From positions 6,634,001-6,698,000 of the forward strand of contig NC_088175.1 in assembly GCF_028769735.1 (NCBI RefSeq): 64,000 nucleotides of DNA. Direction: 5' to 3'. Of this stretch, positions 49,180 through 62,019 are shown one piece after another; the stretch's first letter is position 1; the number at the start of each line of letters is the position of its first letter. The stretch is from Zonotrichia leucophrys gambelii. Taxonomy: Eukaryota > Chordata > Aves > Passeriformes > Passerellidae. The position numbers and the translations under genes are program-made. The notes under the pieces are model-generated. The model saw only the letters and a program-made list of their open reading frames with translations. It made no database searches and had not been told where the DNA came from.

Positions 49180-52100
49180 GAGAAAGAGGAATGACAGAAA
49201 CACAGACCACCACGACCTGAGGCTGGAACAAGCTTTTGATTCTGGGCTGCATTAAAATAAATGGCACTGGAACATCAGGAAACACTAAATAATATAGCCA
49301 TCCTGAATTTCATCATACTGACAGACTATCTTACCACATCAATCCTCAGAGTATATTAAAATTACAGTATGAGCAAAGACATATTCTAAAGGTGACCACT
49401 TTTCTAAATATTTATTTTATTCATACTAAAACTACTTCAGTCTTTTTGACAATTGTCAATTTTGACAAATCCTCAGAAATGCAGGAAATTGTTCAGGAAG
49501 GTAGTTTTCTACATGAAGAATATGCAGAGATGTATACTGAATACTACATTCTGCCCTAGCTTCATTCTGCCCTCACATCTTTTTACACTATCTATCCAAT
49601 GTCCCCCAGGAAGTTAATTTGGATATGCAATGGTAAGAATGAGAAGGAAACCCCAAGGAAGCCCTAATGATGAATACTGTAACAATAGAAATATTTTCCT
49701 ACAAAGTTCCTGTAACAAGTCAGAGATGAAAAAACTTCACCCAATACTCAACATTTTCATTCATTACTCAGTTTTTGTGGAGGCACAGAAAGGATATGAT
49801 GAATTACATCCCAAGCTGCAGGGGGAACAAGAACGTATGATCTTTTGCTATAATTAGGAGGAGTACCTCAAGCAGAACATTGGTTGCCTGAAATTGTATC
49901 TGCACTATAGGAGGCAAATTGTGGACTTTGCTTAAATAAAGCCTTTTCACGAACAGTGGGTCATCACCTGCTGGGGCTGGGCAGCACTGTGGGGCAGAAA
50001 TGTGGGAGAAGTTTAGGATTCTGCACAGTGCTACAGGGCCTCTCAGTCTTCCTCATGCTGTGCATCAAATATGGGGAGCTCAAAGAAAATTCAGAGTAGG
50101 CAGTGGGAGCTTATGCCCTCCAAGTCCTAATGCAGTGGAGCACAAGACTGAAACGAGTTGCAGGGTTTGTATCCTTTCCACCCTTCCCCAATAAATCTGC
50201 CTCTGAGTGGGTTTCATCTGACATGTTCACTGTAAATGTCCCTACATTCACTAAGATGTTAGCTTTTCCATCCAAAAAAAAAAAAAAAAAAGAGATTTAA
50301 AATCAAAGTAGCTGGTCTAGTGATAATAACAGCAAGTTTCTGGCTGGGTTATAAAGAGATAATGTTTTATTGGTTGATGTGGTAGATGGCACTTAGTAGG
50401 TCACTTGAATAAAAGCAATGATTTCCCCTTATTCTGGCAGGAGCTATTGTACATGTTAGACTGAATAATTTCTTTTCTGAAGATTTAGAGATATTTTCTT
50501 TACTGTAATTGTCATACTACACTGACAATCTGAATACCATTACCTCAGTAATAACTGAAATTTAAAAGTGGAATAGTGCCATTTGAAGACAAATACAAAG
50601 GATATAGAAAGACTTGTGCTATTCTTTTCTCTCCCTTTTATTCTGTGTGTCTTTTAGCTGAATTTATTCCAGTGTGAGCATTTTTTCTTCCTTTTAACAT
50701 TGCCTAATGGATTTTACATCTCTTGGCCAAACTTAACTCTGATATAGCATTCAAGCAATTAATGGAGTCCTTTACAGCAGATCTGTCTCAGACATCAAAC
50801 CTGAATTTTTTAAAGGAAAAATTATCATTAACATAGGATGTAAAGACATGCTGAACTGAATCAACAATTGGAAGTGGGAACTGCTAGGAAATGGGCTTTA
50901 AAACCATACAAGTGCTCCAAACCAAAATGTTACCTTGGACTCAGAGAAGATGCTCTGGCCACTAGGAATGGCTACATGAATTAACAGACTACTGTTCCTC
51001 ACTTTGAACCTCTTAGAAGCAGTTCAGGTCATCTAAATATTTAAACATTTGAATATTTAAAGGTTCTTAATGGGAGTTGAGAGCACTTTGTTTTTTTTTC
51101 TTTTCATTCCACTTTAGTGTTGAGAGTAGAACAAGATAATTCAGGCACAAGCAGAATGTGCTGCTTGTGACTTAGCAAAGACAACTTTATATCTGGCTGC
51201 TGTGCACAGGGACAGTCTCATCAGTCTCCTGAATTGCCAGACCTGAACTAACCCTAAACAGTAAAAAAAAGAGAGAAGAGGAAAAAGTGGCTATCTTTTT
51301 CTGATTCAGCCTTCTTAACATGCTTCTTCAAGGATCAGATGCCTGTGCCATCAGGAAGTACAGTTTTGATAATCGCAATAGAAAGAGGTGGCTGAGAGCA
51401 GGATCACACCTCTTGACAGCAGCTACCTGGGAAATGTCTTTAGTTGTTCTACAAGACCATGCACAAAAGTAGATGAGATGATACAATTACTTCCCACAGT
51501 GTGCAAAAATGGAAGGATGGGGAGCTCAGAAGCAGCCAAAAGTGCCATTATCTGAGAAGAATGATAAGGAAAACTCTGGACAGCGTTCTCCCAATGAAAT
51601 GTTATTGTCCTCATTAAATGTTTTTACTAATATGCAGGGGAAGCAGGAGAAAGGATAGATTGGAAATAAACTTTACAAGGTTGATGTCTGCATCTCTGAC
51701 CTGCTGTGTGGAACAGAAGTGATGGGTACAAGATGGTTACAAATGCACTCAAGATCAGAAATGACAAGGGGAAATAAAAAATTAATCTAAAAAAACATTT
51801 CACAGTTCACGCACAGTTAGGTGCAACTTAGTTTTTTTTTGAATTCCCTTCTCTATTTGGGATTCACTTTACTTGATGTAATATGTGTTGTTTTATACTT
51901 ATGGGAGCTGACTTATGAATAATACAATTAGTCAGTTTGGGCTTTCAGAAAAGGTCTACACTTACTAGAATGTATCAAATTAAAGCAAGGGGTACTTTGC
52001 ACTTTTTGTACTCTACAGGGTAACTATGAAGAAGTCCTAACTTTGTTGAAATAATTATTTTCCTCTCATTACATTAGGACTGAGTTAGACTCGCCTCATT

Positions 52101-52443
52101 TAAATTCATGTTAGCATCTGAGTATAACAGAGTTATAGCACAAGAATCCTATCTTAGGATTTGCATGGCTCAAGCAAATACGTGTGGGCTGGTGTGACAA
52201 GCTGCTTGTTCCACACCACAGTAAGCCCTGACGTGGGGAAAATACCAGGTAGCCTCACCCTCTGTGTGCTGCTGGTCAGTGTTTTCCTACACAGCCAGGC
52301 TGAAACACAGGAATCCAGAAAAGACAATTGCAGAAGTTGTTCTGGGAGAATCAAAAGTTAAAATTATGTGTGATTGATGAAGAGTTCAGTTTTCAAACTT
52401 GCATCAGATGCCTTGCTAATGTATATCTGCATGTCTACCAAAA
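49180..52443. other. Unassigned noncoding sequence
   Basis: Unique sequence with a GC-richer patch at about 49950-50200 and an 18-base A run at 50274-50291. No gene or named repeat recognised. Confidence 0.45.
50274..50291 (+). repeat. Poly(A) run of 18
   Basis: Uninterrupted run of A. An AATAAA lies at 50190-50195, too far upstream to be a normal processing signal, and the sequence between is not recognised as a retrocopy. Confidence 0.9.
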
Positions 52444-52524
52444 CCATAGAATCACAGAGTAGTCTGGGTTGGGTCTCCAAATACCATCCAGAGTGACCCA
52501 CCTGCCATGGGGGTGGTCACAGAC
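52444..52524 (-). mobile_element. CR1 LINE 3' end, split copy (left piece)
   Basis: The plus strand shows the reversed CR1 3' end: CCATAGAATCACAGAGTAG, TCTGGGTTGGGTCTCCAAAT, ACCATCCAGAGTGACCCACC and TGCCATGGGGGTGGTCAC. The sequence that should follow (the 'cttccactagatcagg' block) is missing here and resumes at 53356, so the two pieces form one copy interrupted by the CR1 at 52525-53355. Confidence 0.9.
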
Positions 52525-53355
52525 ACACTAAGGTAGGTGGGAGTGTTGATCTTCTGGAGGGCAGGAAGGCTCTGCAGAGGGATCTGGACAGGCTGGATCA
52601 ATAGGCCAAGGCCAATGAGGTTAAACAAGGCCAAGCTCTGGGTCCTGCCCTTGGGGCACAACAACTCCTGCCGTGCTAAAGGCTGGGGACAGAGTGGCTA
52701 AAAGGACCTGAGGGTGCTGGTTGACAGTGGTTGAGCATGAGCCAGCTGTGCCCAGGTGGTCAAGAAGGCCATTGGCATCCTGGTCTGGATGAGCAAGTGT
52801 GGCCAGCAGGACCAGGGCAGGGATTGTCTCCCTGTGCTAGGCACTGGTGAGGCCATACCTCAAATCTTGTGTTAATTTCCGGGCCCCTCACGACAAGAAG
52901 GACATTGAGGGGCTGGAGTGTGTCCAGAGAAGGGCAATGGAGCTGAGGAAGGGTCTGGAGCACAAGTCCTGTGAGGAGCAGCTGAGGGAGCTGAGGGTGT
53001 TTAGCCTGGAGAAGAAGAGGCTTGGGGAGACCTTATTGCTCTCCACCACTACCCAAAAGGAGGTTGTCACAGACTGGGGGTTGGTGGACTGGTGACAGGA
53101 AAAAAAGGAAAAGGCCTCAAGTGGCACCAGGGGAAGTTCAGATTATATATTAGGAAAATTTTCTTCACAGGAAGGGTGGTTAAGCACTGGACCAGGTTAA
53201 TCATTAAGCCCAGGGAAGTGGTGGAGTCACCATCACTGGATGTGTTCAAAAAGAAGTTAGAGTGGCACTTGAGGACATGGTGAACATGGTGGTAGTGCTG
53301 GGTTGGCAGCTGGACATTTATCTTAAGGGTCTTTTCCAACCTTATGTGATTCTAT
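52525..53355 (+). mobile_element. CR1 LINE inserted into another CR1
   Basis: Plus-strand CR1 containing the end of ORF2 and the 3' UTR. Ordered blocks: GGGAGTGTTGATCTTCTGGA, GGATCTGGACAGGCTGGATC, GGTCCTGCCCTTGGGGCACA, GGACCTGAGGGTGCTGGTTG, GTGGCCAGCAGGACCAGGGC, GACAAGAAGGACATTGAGGG, GAAGGGTCTGGAGCACAAGT, TGTTTAGCCTGGAGAAGAAG, ACTGGACCAGGTTAATC and the end GGGTCTTTTCCAACCTTATG with TGATTCTAT. The tail falls exactly where the host CR1 resumes, which fixes the 3' boundary at 53355. Stops and indels abolish coding. Confidence 0.95.
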
Positions 53356-53815
53356 CTTCAACTGGATCAGGTTGCCCTATTCAACCTGACCACCAAAGTT
53401 TCCAAGGTGGGGCACCCACCACCTCTCTGGGCAACTCGTGCCAGAATCTCATTACATTTGTTATTAAAAAAAATTCTATTAAAAAAATTCTAAAAAAAAA
53501 AATTCTATCTAGCCTAAATCTACTATCTTTTAGTTTAAAATTATTACCCCTTGTTCTGGCACCATAAGCCTTACTAAAGTTTGTTTCTCTCTTTCTTGCA
53601 AGGCCTCTTTAAGTATTAAAAGGCAACATCAAGGTATCCCTAGAGTCTTTTCTAGGCTGAACAAAGCAAACTCACCCTTTCTTCATAGGAGAGGTGCTTC
53701 AACTTTCTGATCATTTTTGTGGCCCTCCTCTGAACAGTTCCATGACTTTCCTATGCTGAGGATTCCAGAGACGGGTGCAGTACTACAGTGAGGTCTTACC
53801 AGAGTAGAGTAGAGA
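53356..53815 (-). mobile_element. CR1 LINE 3' region, split copy (right piece)
   Basis: Continuation of the copy that begins at 52444: CTTCAACTGGATCAGGTTGC corresponds to the consensus block directly after the 'ggacac' where the left piece stops. Further blocks in order are GGGCACCCACCACCTCTCTG, CTAAATCTACTATCTTTTAG, ATAGGAGAGGTGCTTCAACT, GATCATTTTTGTGGCCCTCC and TGAGGTCTTACCAGAGTAGA. A degenerate A/T tract at 53465-53508 (AAAAAAATTCTATT repeats) is a local expansion. The copy ends near 53815 within the ORF2-derived part. Confidence 0.93.
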
Positions 53816-54219
53816 AATTAAAAGAGAGCAGAAAATCAAAGGATAAACACACAAATATATTTTGCAGAAGGCATCATAAATCCATTGTCAGTCCACTGGA
53901 AGAATGAAATTATTAAGCCGATCTTCCTTACTGCTGTTTAGCCTTTATACCATTCGTGAAAATGTTAGTGTTCTTCTGACATTCACTGTTCTTACTGTAG
54001 TTTCTTTAGAGTAATATCACTACCCACCAGTTACTGATCTGCTCTCCTTGATTATGGACTAAAACCCACTGTTAGCTCTAAACCAAGAAATTGAAACTGA
54101 CCACACATTTTGTAGCTTATGTGAAAAAAAATTAAATGTTCAATTGATCTGCAGTAAGCTCACTGTCTGATTTATATCATCACAGTGGTTTCCTTTTGGT
54201 CTGGAGACTAACAGACTGT

Positions 54220-54275
54220 TAAGGAAAAAAAAGCAAAAAAAAAACCAAAAACAAACCAAACCAAAACAATCAGAA
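54220..54275. repeat. A/C-rich low-complexity tract
   Basis: Long A runs interspersed with CC and single G or C (AAAACCAAAAACAAACC). Possibly a degenerated poly(A) tail, but no retroelement body is visible next to it. Confidence 0.8.
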
Positions 54276-56859
54276 GCAAAGGGGATCAAACAGAATCTAT
54301 TTTAAAATGATCTCTGAGTGAAAAATCAAGGACATATTGTGCTTTATTGAATACCTGTCTTTTCGGAGTCAGATTAGCAGTGGCAAGAGTCCAGAACTCC
54401 AGCTAATCCCTGGATTTTTTTCAAATTTGTCTTGGCAAAGGTGGAGACCATGTTTATGAAAGGGCAGTAATGTTATTGCTTGCTTTCTTTTCCAGTTCTA
54501 TTTCCAGACCATTAGAAGCTATAGATTCCTAATAGTTAAAAACTTAGGTGCCTAATGCAGGTATTTTGTGGTGGCAAAATACAAGTGAAATATTGCACCT
54601 GTGATAAAGGACAGAGCTCTGCTGTATCAAACATGTAACTGAGTTCATTTTGCTGTGGAAGTAAAGGACTTCTATTAACATCCACACAAGCCACCAGTGC
54701 AGAAGCCTAAATCTCTCCTTGCAAAGAGCAGGCCACAGCAACAACCAATTTTCTAATATATCAGCTTGTACGCTGCAACAATGCCAAGGAGAAGATTAAT
54801 GCCAGCTTCAATTAAAGGCTAAGAACACCACTCATGTGCATGTGAGTGGTTTTATTTTGAGGCTTTGGAACTGAATGTGAGAATGGTTTCACAGAAATGC
54901 TGAAGATCTCCTCACAAAAGGTCATTTATGTTACAGCCATCAATGTCAAGCTGGTCATCAAGGCTAGAAGTCTTCAATGATGATAGTCATTCCAGGCAAT
55001 TTAGGGAAGGGAATAAATTTTTGCTTAAAGCATTTTGTTTAAGGGCTTTTTTTTCCAAAATTTTACCACAGACATCCAAATATATTAGCTATTATTTATG
55101 AAGACCTACTACTCTTTTGAATTAGAGACAAAACAAGATAAGAAACTTTTTAGGAGGAAAAGCTTGTGTCCTCAGGAACAAGAAGCACAGCCTGAACATC
55201 ATGTCAGGAGAGAGTTAAAAATAGCTGGTCTGCATTGTTTGACCTGATCCTGCACTTTGTGTGCACAGGAGCAGATGTGCTCATTTGTCAAGTGGTGGCT
55301 GGTGACAGCGCTTTGTACCAGCACAGAGGGACAGCGTGCCCCAGAACCAAGTCAGTGTGAAGCTCAGTTCATGGGTCAGCTCTGGGAGCAGTCAGGAGCC
55401 TCCCCACATGTCAGCAGACATCACACACCTCTGGCCTGAGAGTGAGTGGGGCACAGTGAGCTGACCCCACCACAGCTCAGCTGAGCCTCCTGCCCTTGGC
55501 GCTGCTCCTGCTCCTGCTCCCAGGCTTCCTTCCCAGCCAGCTACAGACTGACCTGCAGGAGCAAACAAAAAGCACAAGCTCTCAGGTCCCATCAAACTCC
55601 TCCCCACAACTTTCCCTGCTAAAAGATAGGGAAAAAAAACTGCATAGTGTTGCAGAAAGTCACAATGAAAGGGATGGTTGAAAGTCATTACCTGTCAGAT
55701 CCTCTGCTTGAGCAAAGCCATCGAACCTAAACATCCTTTTAGTTTTAATGGAGCAGCAGAAGGGGATTTTGTTCCAGAGGAGAGTAGTGCGCTATCTAGG
55801 CCATATATGCCTTTAAACTTCCTAACTTAAAAAATGATACAAAACTGATTTAGTTAATCATTTTATTCACATGTCAGTAAAACCCCTTGATCATGCAAAA
55901 TCTCACACACCTGTCTGAATTCAGAAGGTGTCAAAAGCATACTAAAAAACCACCAAAATAAAAAAAATAACCTGCCACTTTTTTCATATACTTTTCCTTC
56001 CCCCTGTTGATTTAAGCTTCCTAAAGTATTTACATTGCTTTAAACTGTTTTAAACTGCAACGTTTCCAGCAAGTCTCCTGCCTGGTATCTCCCTGCTACA
56101 TGCATGACCTCTCTTAATGCAGCCGTGCTCTTGCCTGGCTTTTCACTATATTTACTGTAGCACTGGCTGCTCTTATTAAAACCTGGACACATTATGCACT
56201 TGTGCATCTCTTATTTCTATGAATTTAGTAGAAATAATTTTAGGCTATTATTTTTCTGTCATATAGCTATTAAGGATAGAGTGGGTCATCACTTTGATTG
56301 TATGCTAGAGTCTATGGGACTCAGATACCCAAAATTTAAACACTTTAAAGGAACCATATGGCAAAACTTTGCCATATTTGAAATGCCACTCAATGAGTAA
56401 TTTAATTAGAAGGCACCCTAGCTGTAAAGACATTCCTTTAACTTTAGTGCCAGAATGCAGATCTGCAGACAAGTCTACAAAGAAATTGGCAATTAAACAT
56501 TCTGTGCATACTCTGGGCTTGTCAATTTTTCTCTCCTTTTCTCCATGAAGATTTTAAGGTCTACAGAAGGCAGTAGCTTAACATAGGAAGAACAATTTTC
56601 AATTCAAACAAAAGAAAGAGAGTAAAAGATTGTGAAACTTTCCAGTTGCTGTATGGGAAACACCAGCCTCATGATACAAAGAATTGTCTGAAGTAAATGC
56701 TGTTTATCTCATGCCCAAAGGGTGGATAGCAGACAATTCACAGCAGGCAAGGAGAATGTAAATCTTTGGTACAATGCGCCTTAATGGTCCCTTGATGCAT
56801 CATTAAGATGACGTGCCCAAATCTAGCCACACTGACAGACCACATATCCCTCAGGATGT

Positions 56860-56925
56860 TAAAAAAAACCAAAACAAAACAATCAAAATCAAACAAAAAC
56901 CAAATCACCACCAAAAACCCTGAGC
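56860..56925. repeat. A/C-rich low-complexity tract
   Basis: AAAACCAAAACAAAACAATC and similar words, strongly depleted in G and T on the plus strand. Confidence 0.8.
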
Positions 56926-57402
56926 CTTTGTAGAAATCCAAAATACATATTTTGCGTTTTAAGTTATCCATTTGTGATCATAAAAATATTTAAACTTCAT
57001 AATATCTAAATTTGGAGCTCAAATGGGGGAAAGTGTTATCTCCGACTAGTTTTTCTGGTTTGTGGAATCAGTATGAAAGTGGTTTAAGTTGCTGTGTAAA
57101 ATGATTTCTAAAAACTTTTATTATCTCTCTGTGTCCCAAGACAGTGTTCTTACTGTCTTTAGGGGAAAAAAGAAGGCCAGAATGTTGCTTCTTCATTACT
57201 GTTAGGTATCTTTTCTGCCTCTTTTCTCTCCCACATTTTTATACCAGTGAACTATCTGCAATCTCACTTTTTTTCTTTCTCATTATTAGGATATCATTAA
57301 GAGCTGTTGGATCTGACAAAATTTCTTCATTGATCTGCGTCCTGGTCTTCCCAGAGCTTTGGTCTTTGCTTTTTGAAAACTTGGATACTTAAATTCCATT
57401 AG

Positions 57403-57432
57403 GAAAAAAAAAAAAAAAACCAAAAAACCAAA
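57403..57432. repeat. Poly(A) with AAAACC continuation
   Basis: A run of 17 A bases followed by CCAAAAAACCAAAAC. Same type as the neighbouring A/C tracts. Confidence 0.8.
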
Positions 57433-58127
57433 ACTGTAGATTTTTGTTTTTCTCGTGGTTTCAAGGAGAAAAACTTGAGTCAACTGAGGAAAAAGTGTGT
57501 CCTTACATCCATGAAGAGCAGGGAAGGAAAAACCCAAACAGCTGGCCTGCCTTTTCCTCTGGTCACTGGATCCTTAGAGCTGAAAGCCACTTCCTAAGGT
57601 GAGCATTATTAAAACATCAAAAGTTTCAAATTTTCCATGGAGGGAACATACTCCAGAAAGACCTGTACTGATGAAGGAGGATGGGTGCTTTTTGTCAGGC
57701 CAATACTGGCTGCCACTCCCACTCCCATGCAGTCAAAATCTGCAAGGCCACAGCTGTGGATAGCCACTGGTGAATCTTCTGTTCTGCCTCTTGTATTCGT
57801 GTAATTTATATGAAATTTCTCTGTTTCTCTAACAGTGAAATTACAAGTCAATCTCTCTAAATGATGACAGGTACAATGCAACCAGCTCTCAGCACCAGTT
57901 CCATGTCTGTGAATACTCAGAAATGTATACTTTGCTGTATTGAGGGCAACCTCTGTCTTCTGGTCAAGAAAGATAGAAAAGTGGGCTGGATTCAACCCTT
58001 TTTGGGCTTGTAGATGAAGTTCCTTCTCTGAGTTAGTCCCTCAAAGAACATCCAGCTGATGCCTACATAAGTAACCTAGAAAGGTTTCTGAATAGCCACA
58101 AAACAGAAACCTGATTTCTTATTTAAA

Positions 58128-58275
58128 CCCCTCCCAAAAAACACATACACACAACAAACCCTCTAAAAACCCCAAAGCAAACAAATAACCCCCCCAGAAA
58201 ATCCACCAACCAAAATAAGCAAACCAACTTCAAACATACAAACAAGAAAAAGAACCAACCCTCAAAACCTTTCAG
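58128..58275. repeat. A/C-rich low-complexity tract
   Basis: About 150 bases composed almost only of A and C on the plus strand (for example CAAACAAATAACCCCCCCAG and CCAACCAAAATAAGCAAACC). The Phe/Leu/Val/Cys-rich minus-strand frame over it is compositional. Confidence 0.85.
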
Positions 58276-59720
58276 CAAAACTGGGACAAAGAAAAAATTA
58301 AGGGAACAATTTCCCCCATCCCCAAAATTTTTGCTTGCATGTAAAAAATCTATTGTGAGGAATAAATAATACAAAGACTTAGGAAATAAATGAGGAAAAT
58401 GGCTGAGGAAATTCTATTCACAACTAGGGTAGAATTTCCTGAGGAGGAATTAGGGCTTTTATTGGCAGAACTACACAGCACTTTACCCTTGGTAAAGTTT
58501 TCCATTTAAAATCTCTAATCTGCATGTTATCTGATTCTGAGTAACCTTCTTCTAAGTAGAATTTATGCACTCACTCTCTCTTTCAATGTCCCTTGGGACA
58601 AGAGACTATGTATAGCACTTATTCACTTAAATTTCTCATTTATTTTTCTTAAAAAAAGCTCACAAGTTCTTCCAAGTTGGTTTCTTTGTAATGATTTGAA
58701 TTGATTGCTTCACAGCAGCATAGCAAGGCACTGATCAAGGGTGGCAAGAAGAGCATGCTCATGCTTGACATATTAGAAAAAAAAATTATATATTTGGTAG
58801 TTTTAAAAAGTAATAAAATGACCAGAGTGGGAAAAAGCCCCCAAGAAATCACAATGATATGGTGTTTAAAATGGGAATTAATCAAATAATAATCAGCTGG
58901 AAAACACAGACTCATCCTCACTTCCCCTGCACAGCAAAATCTTCTTGCCATATTTTTCTTGAATTTAGATGGTAAGTATTGCCTGCATGGGTTATTTTCA
59001 GATTATCTGACAAGTAAACATATTTTTAGATCTCTTAAAAAAAAAAAAACAAACAACTGGGTTTCAAAGATATAGACATTTTTCTCAGAAAATAAATAAA
59101 TGAGTAAAAAAAAGTCTTTGAGAAAAGCTTTTGAGAGACGCAGCCACGAATGTTGCAGCAGGAAGGCAGGGGCTGCTTAGTGTGTTACATCTGGCCCCAT
59201 CTTTGAGTGCTGAGCACTGAGAACCTGAACCTGTGCCATTTTGGAGCTCCAGCTTTACTGGAATGGAGCCTAGAACCTTGCCTGGGAATAGTCTACTCTG
59301 AATTGGATGACCTTCAGAGTTCATCTTTCCCTCACTCTTATCCACATCTGAAGCATCTGGCAGAAAGAGGAAAGATAGGAAAAGCTGTTCAAATGAGTAG
59401 GTAGGGAATTGTGACCAGTCAGGTCTGACAGCTGTCTGCAGATCTTATCATGTAGGGGGAACCCAAAGTTGTTGAAGAACTTTTTTCATGCTGCACATCC
59501 TGCACTTTCTTTGGCTTTCTGTCACCTTTTCAGAAGCCCAGATACAATCCATAATGTTTGGATCAATTATGTCAAAGTGACATAAATCAGACAAATTGTC
59601 TAATTGCTTTGACCACTGATATGAACTTTCTGTATATGGTACCTCCACCTCAGAATTTTCAGCCTTGAGCACTGTGAAGAAGAAAACTTAATATTTGATT
59701 AGACTCCTGATGCATTCTGA

Positions 59721-59865
59721 AAGAAACCCCCCAAAAAAAGAAAAATTAACCAAACAAATAAACAAAAAACTCCTCAAAAAACCAACCAAGCAAAAAAAAA
59801 AAAAACCCCAAAACAAACCAATAAAAAAAAAAAAAAAAAAAAAAACCCAAAAAATAACCCCAGGA
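59721..59865. repeat. A-rich low-complexity tract with A23 run
   Basis: A-rich sequence with CC interruptions and an uninterrupted run of about 23 A near 59823-59845. The lysine-rich plus-strand frame over it is compositional. Confidence 0.85.
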
Positions 59866-62019
59866 ACTGTACTCTGCTTTTGAGAAACAAATCTGACATG
59901 CAGTGATGTATTTCTATAAGGTGATAGAAGATATCAAAACCTTGAATTTTTCAAATTCTGTTCTGGGACAAACAACATAGAGTATATACAAAGCTCTTAC
60001 TTAAAAACCAACAATAAGACATTAAAAATATGGTTTCTTTACATTTATGAAGAGCCATCACAAAGACAACTTAGGAAAATATTTATTAGCTGCAGTTTCA
60101 AACTCAAACACTTAGTTTGTGTCTTCTAGTTTTGGCTTGCACTCAGATTTCTTTTTAAGGGTGAATTCTGCATGAGCACTTTCCATTTGAGTTGGAAATG
60201 CAGAGTTGAAATGCCAATGCCAAGGTGTCATTAGCCAGAGTGAGCCAGCACTATTTGACTATTTGATTGGTTTATCAGAACAAGACACAAAGGGAGAAGT
60301 TTTAAATGTCTGTTGAAAGGATCCTTTACCCCAGAAAACAGGTGTGTGTGTGTGTGAACATGAATACAAAAAACTAAAGATTGAGACTGAAAAGTTAAAA
60401 TCTTTAAAACACATTTATAAAGGTTTCTCTGTGTTTAGTCTAGCAAGAAACACATCTGTCATGATGATGGTAGAGAATGTGTTTCCAAAAACATGATCAA
60501 ATTTTGGCAATGCTCAGGCATCCAGCACCGCCATTGCCACTTTGTGAGGATCAGGTCCAAAGCAATTCACTAAATAAGATCTCCTGTCCCTCATCCCTTA
60601 TCTACAGGTGAGAAAGAAAAGGGTTAAAGGAAAATTCATGATGGAAAAGAAACTGACTAGTCATGACCACATTTAGGTTAGTGATAGCTCAAGCAACTGC
60701 AAATTCCAGTGGGATCTCCAAGCACCACAAGAAACTCTTTTTTTCTGAATAATGTGCATCTCTGTCAGTGATTTGACCCCATCACACTGGCTGTAACCAT
60801 CCTAAAATAGTCTTAAAGTAACAAAACCTTCAGCTCCCCAGTGTCACTTCATCTTCCTGCTGCCTCATTCCCTCCTTTCACATTGCACAGGACCTGCCAG
60901 GACTGCTGGGAAGCTGCAGAGTCCGTATGTCCTCACAGATGGGCTACAAAGGATGCTTATTAACACAGTCACATAGCTGCTTTTGGCCTCATGCCATATG
61001 TTCTGCCCTTTCATGAGTTTTAATTCTACAGATCCCTGATTATCTTCAAGGGGAAAAAGAATTTAAATGCCATTGTTTTGTTCATAGCCAAATGCTTTTC
61101 ATACAATCTAAAAAGCATCTTGTAGCTCCTTCACAGCCCTGCCCCTTCCTCCTCCCCTCTTACATCTGCTGCTGTAAAATCCAGCCTGTTCCATATTTCT
61201 AAAAATTGAAAACTAGATTTCTGAATCATTTCACCTTTGGTTACTACTCACATTATTAATCTTTGTGTCATAAATAGAGGTTCAGTTGGCTCTAAGCAAC
61301 TGTTATTTTAGTGTCTGACAGGCACAGGCTTCCTTCTCAGTCTGGGGATTTATTTACATTCTTTATTTACGTTCCTATATCCTGTCCCACTGTTGAAGGT
61401 TTCCCTAGCTCTCATTCAGACAAAATTCCCACTGAGATTTTAAAGGCCCCCCTCAAATAAATCCTTACCATCTCTCTGATGTGCAGAACTCAAGATAATG
61501 AAACCTGAATCCAAGCTGCTTGTGCTGATCCCTTGCTTATGTCACTCTGCTACAGCTCCAATCAATTGAAAATTTACCCTGATTGCTATAAGAAGGAAAG
61601 GATGCTGCAAGAGTGTTCTTAAAATGCTGCCTTTTTTTGGCAACGTTCTGCATTTCTTTAGCCCAAAGTAACCTAAATTTGCTTCCTGGCATTCATCAAA
61701 ATGGAGGCTTTCCAGGTGTCACTACAAGAATTCAATTTGACATGAGGGGTTAGACTCTCCTGCCCCTAATCAACATCCTTCCTCATCTAATGAGATGAAA
61801 TGACAGCAATGGCCAGTAAATGAGACACTGGCAAAGGTATTTGCAAAACCAGGTTTGATATTAAAGTGAAACTATGACAAGTTTGTCAGCAAGGTTCATT
61901 TTACTGCTAAGGCACACAGAGCAAAATCAGACTACAATCTAGAATCAATCAACCTAAAATCAGCCTCAAATTACCTTCATGCAGGCTGAGGATGGAAAAA
62001 GGGTAAGGATGGGAAAGAG

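Larger units (their letters stand above)
53816..62015. other. Unassigned noncoding sequence with A-rich tracts
   Basis: About 8 kb without a recognised gene. It includes four A- or A/C-rich low-complexity tracts listed separately, a GC-richer patch at about 55250-55560 and a short (GT)n at about 60341-60355. The 128-codon minus-strand frame at 57609-57995 starts with ATG but has no recognised domain, codon-use support or splice context. Confidence 0.45.

Noticed and set aside
49950..50291. GC-richer segment ending in A18, a possible processed pseudogene
   Set aside because: The AATAAA is about 80 bases before the A run instead of 10-30, no coding match is seen, and no flanking duplication was found.
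55496..55681. Frame beginning with a signal-peptide-like leucine run
   Set aside because: It opens at TTG, not ATG. The leucines come from a short CTGCTCCTG repeat and the rest has no secreted-protein features.
57609..57995. 128-codon minus-strand open frame starting with ATG
   Set aside because: No protein family recognised, no flanking exons, and frames of this length are expected by chance in 64 kb across six frames.
59695..59883. Lysine-rich plus-strand frame resembling a nuclear basic protein
   Set aside because: Composition artefact of an A-rich low-complexity tract.
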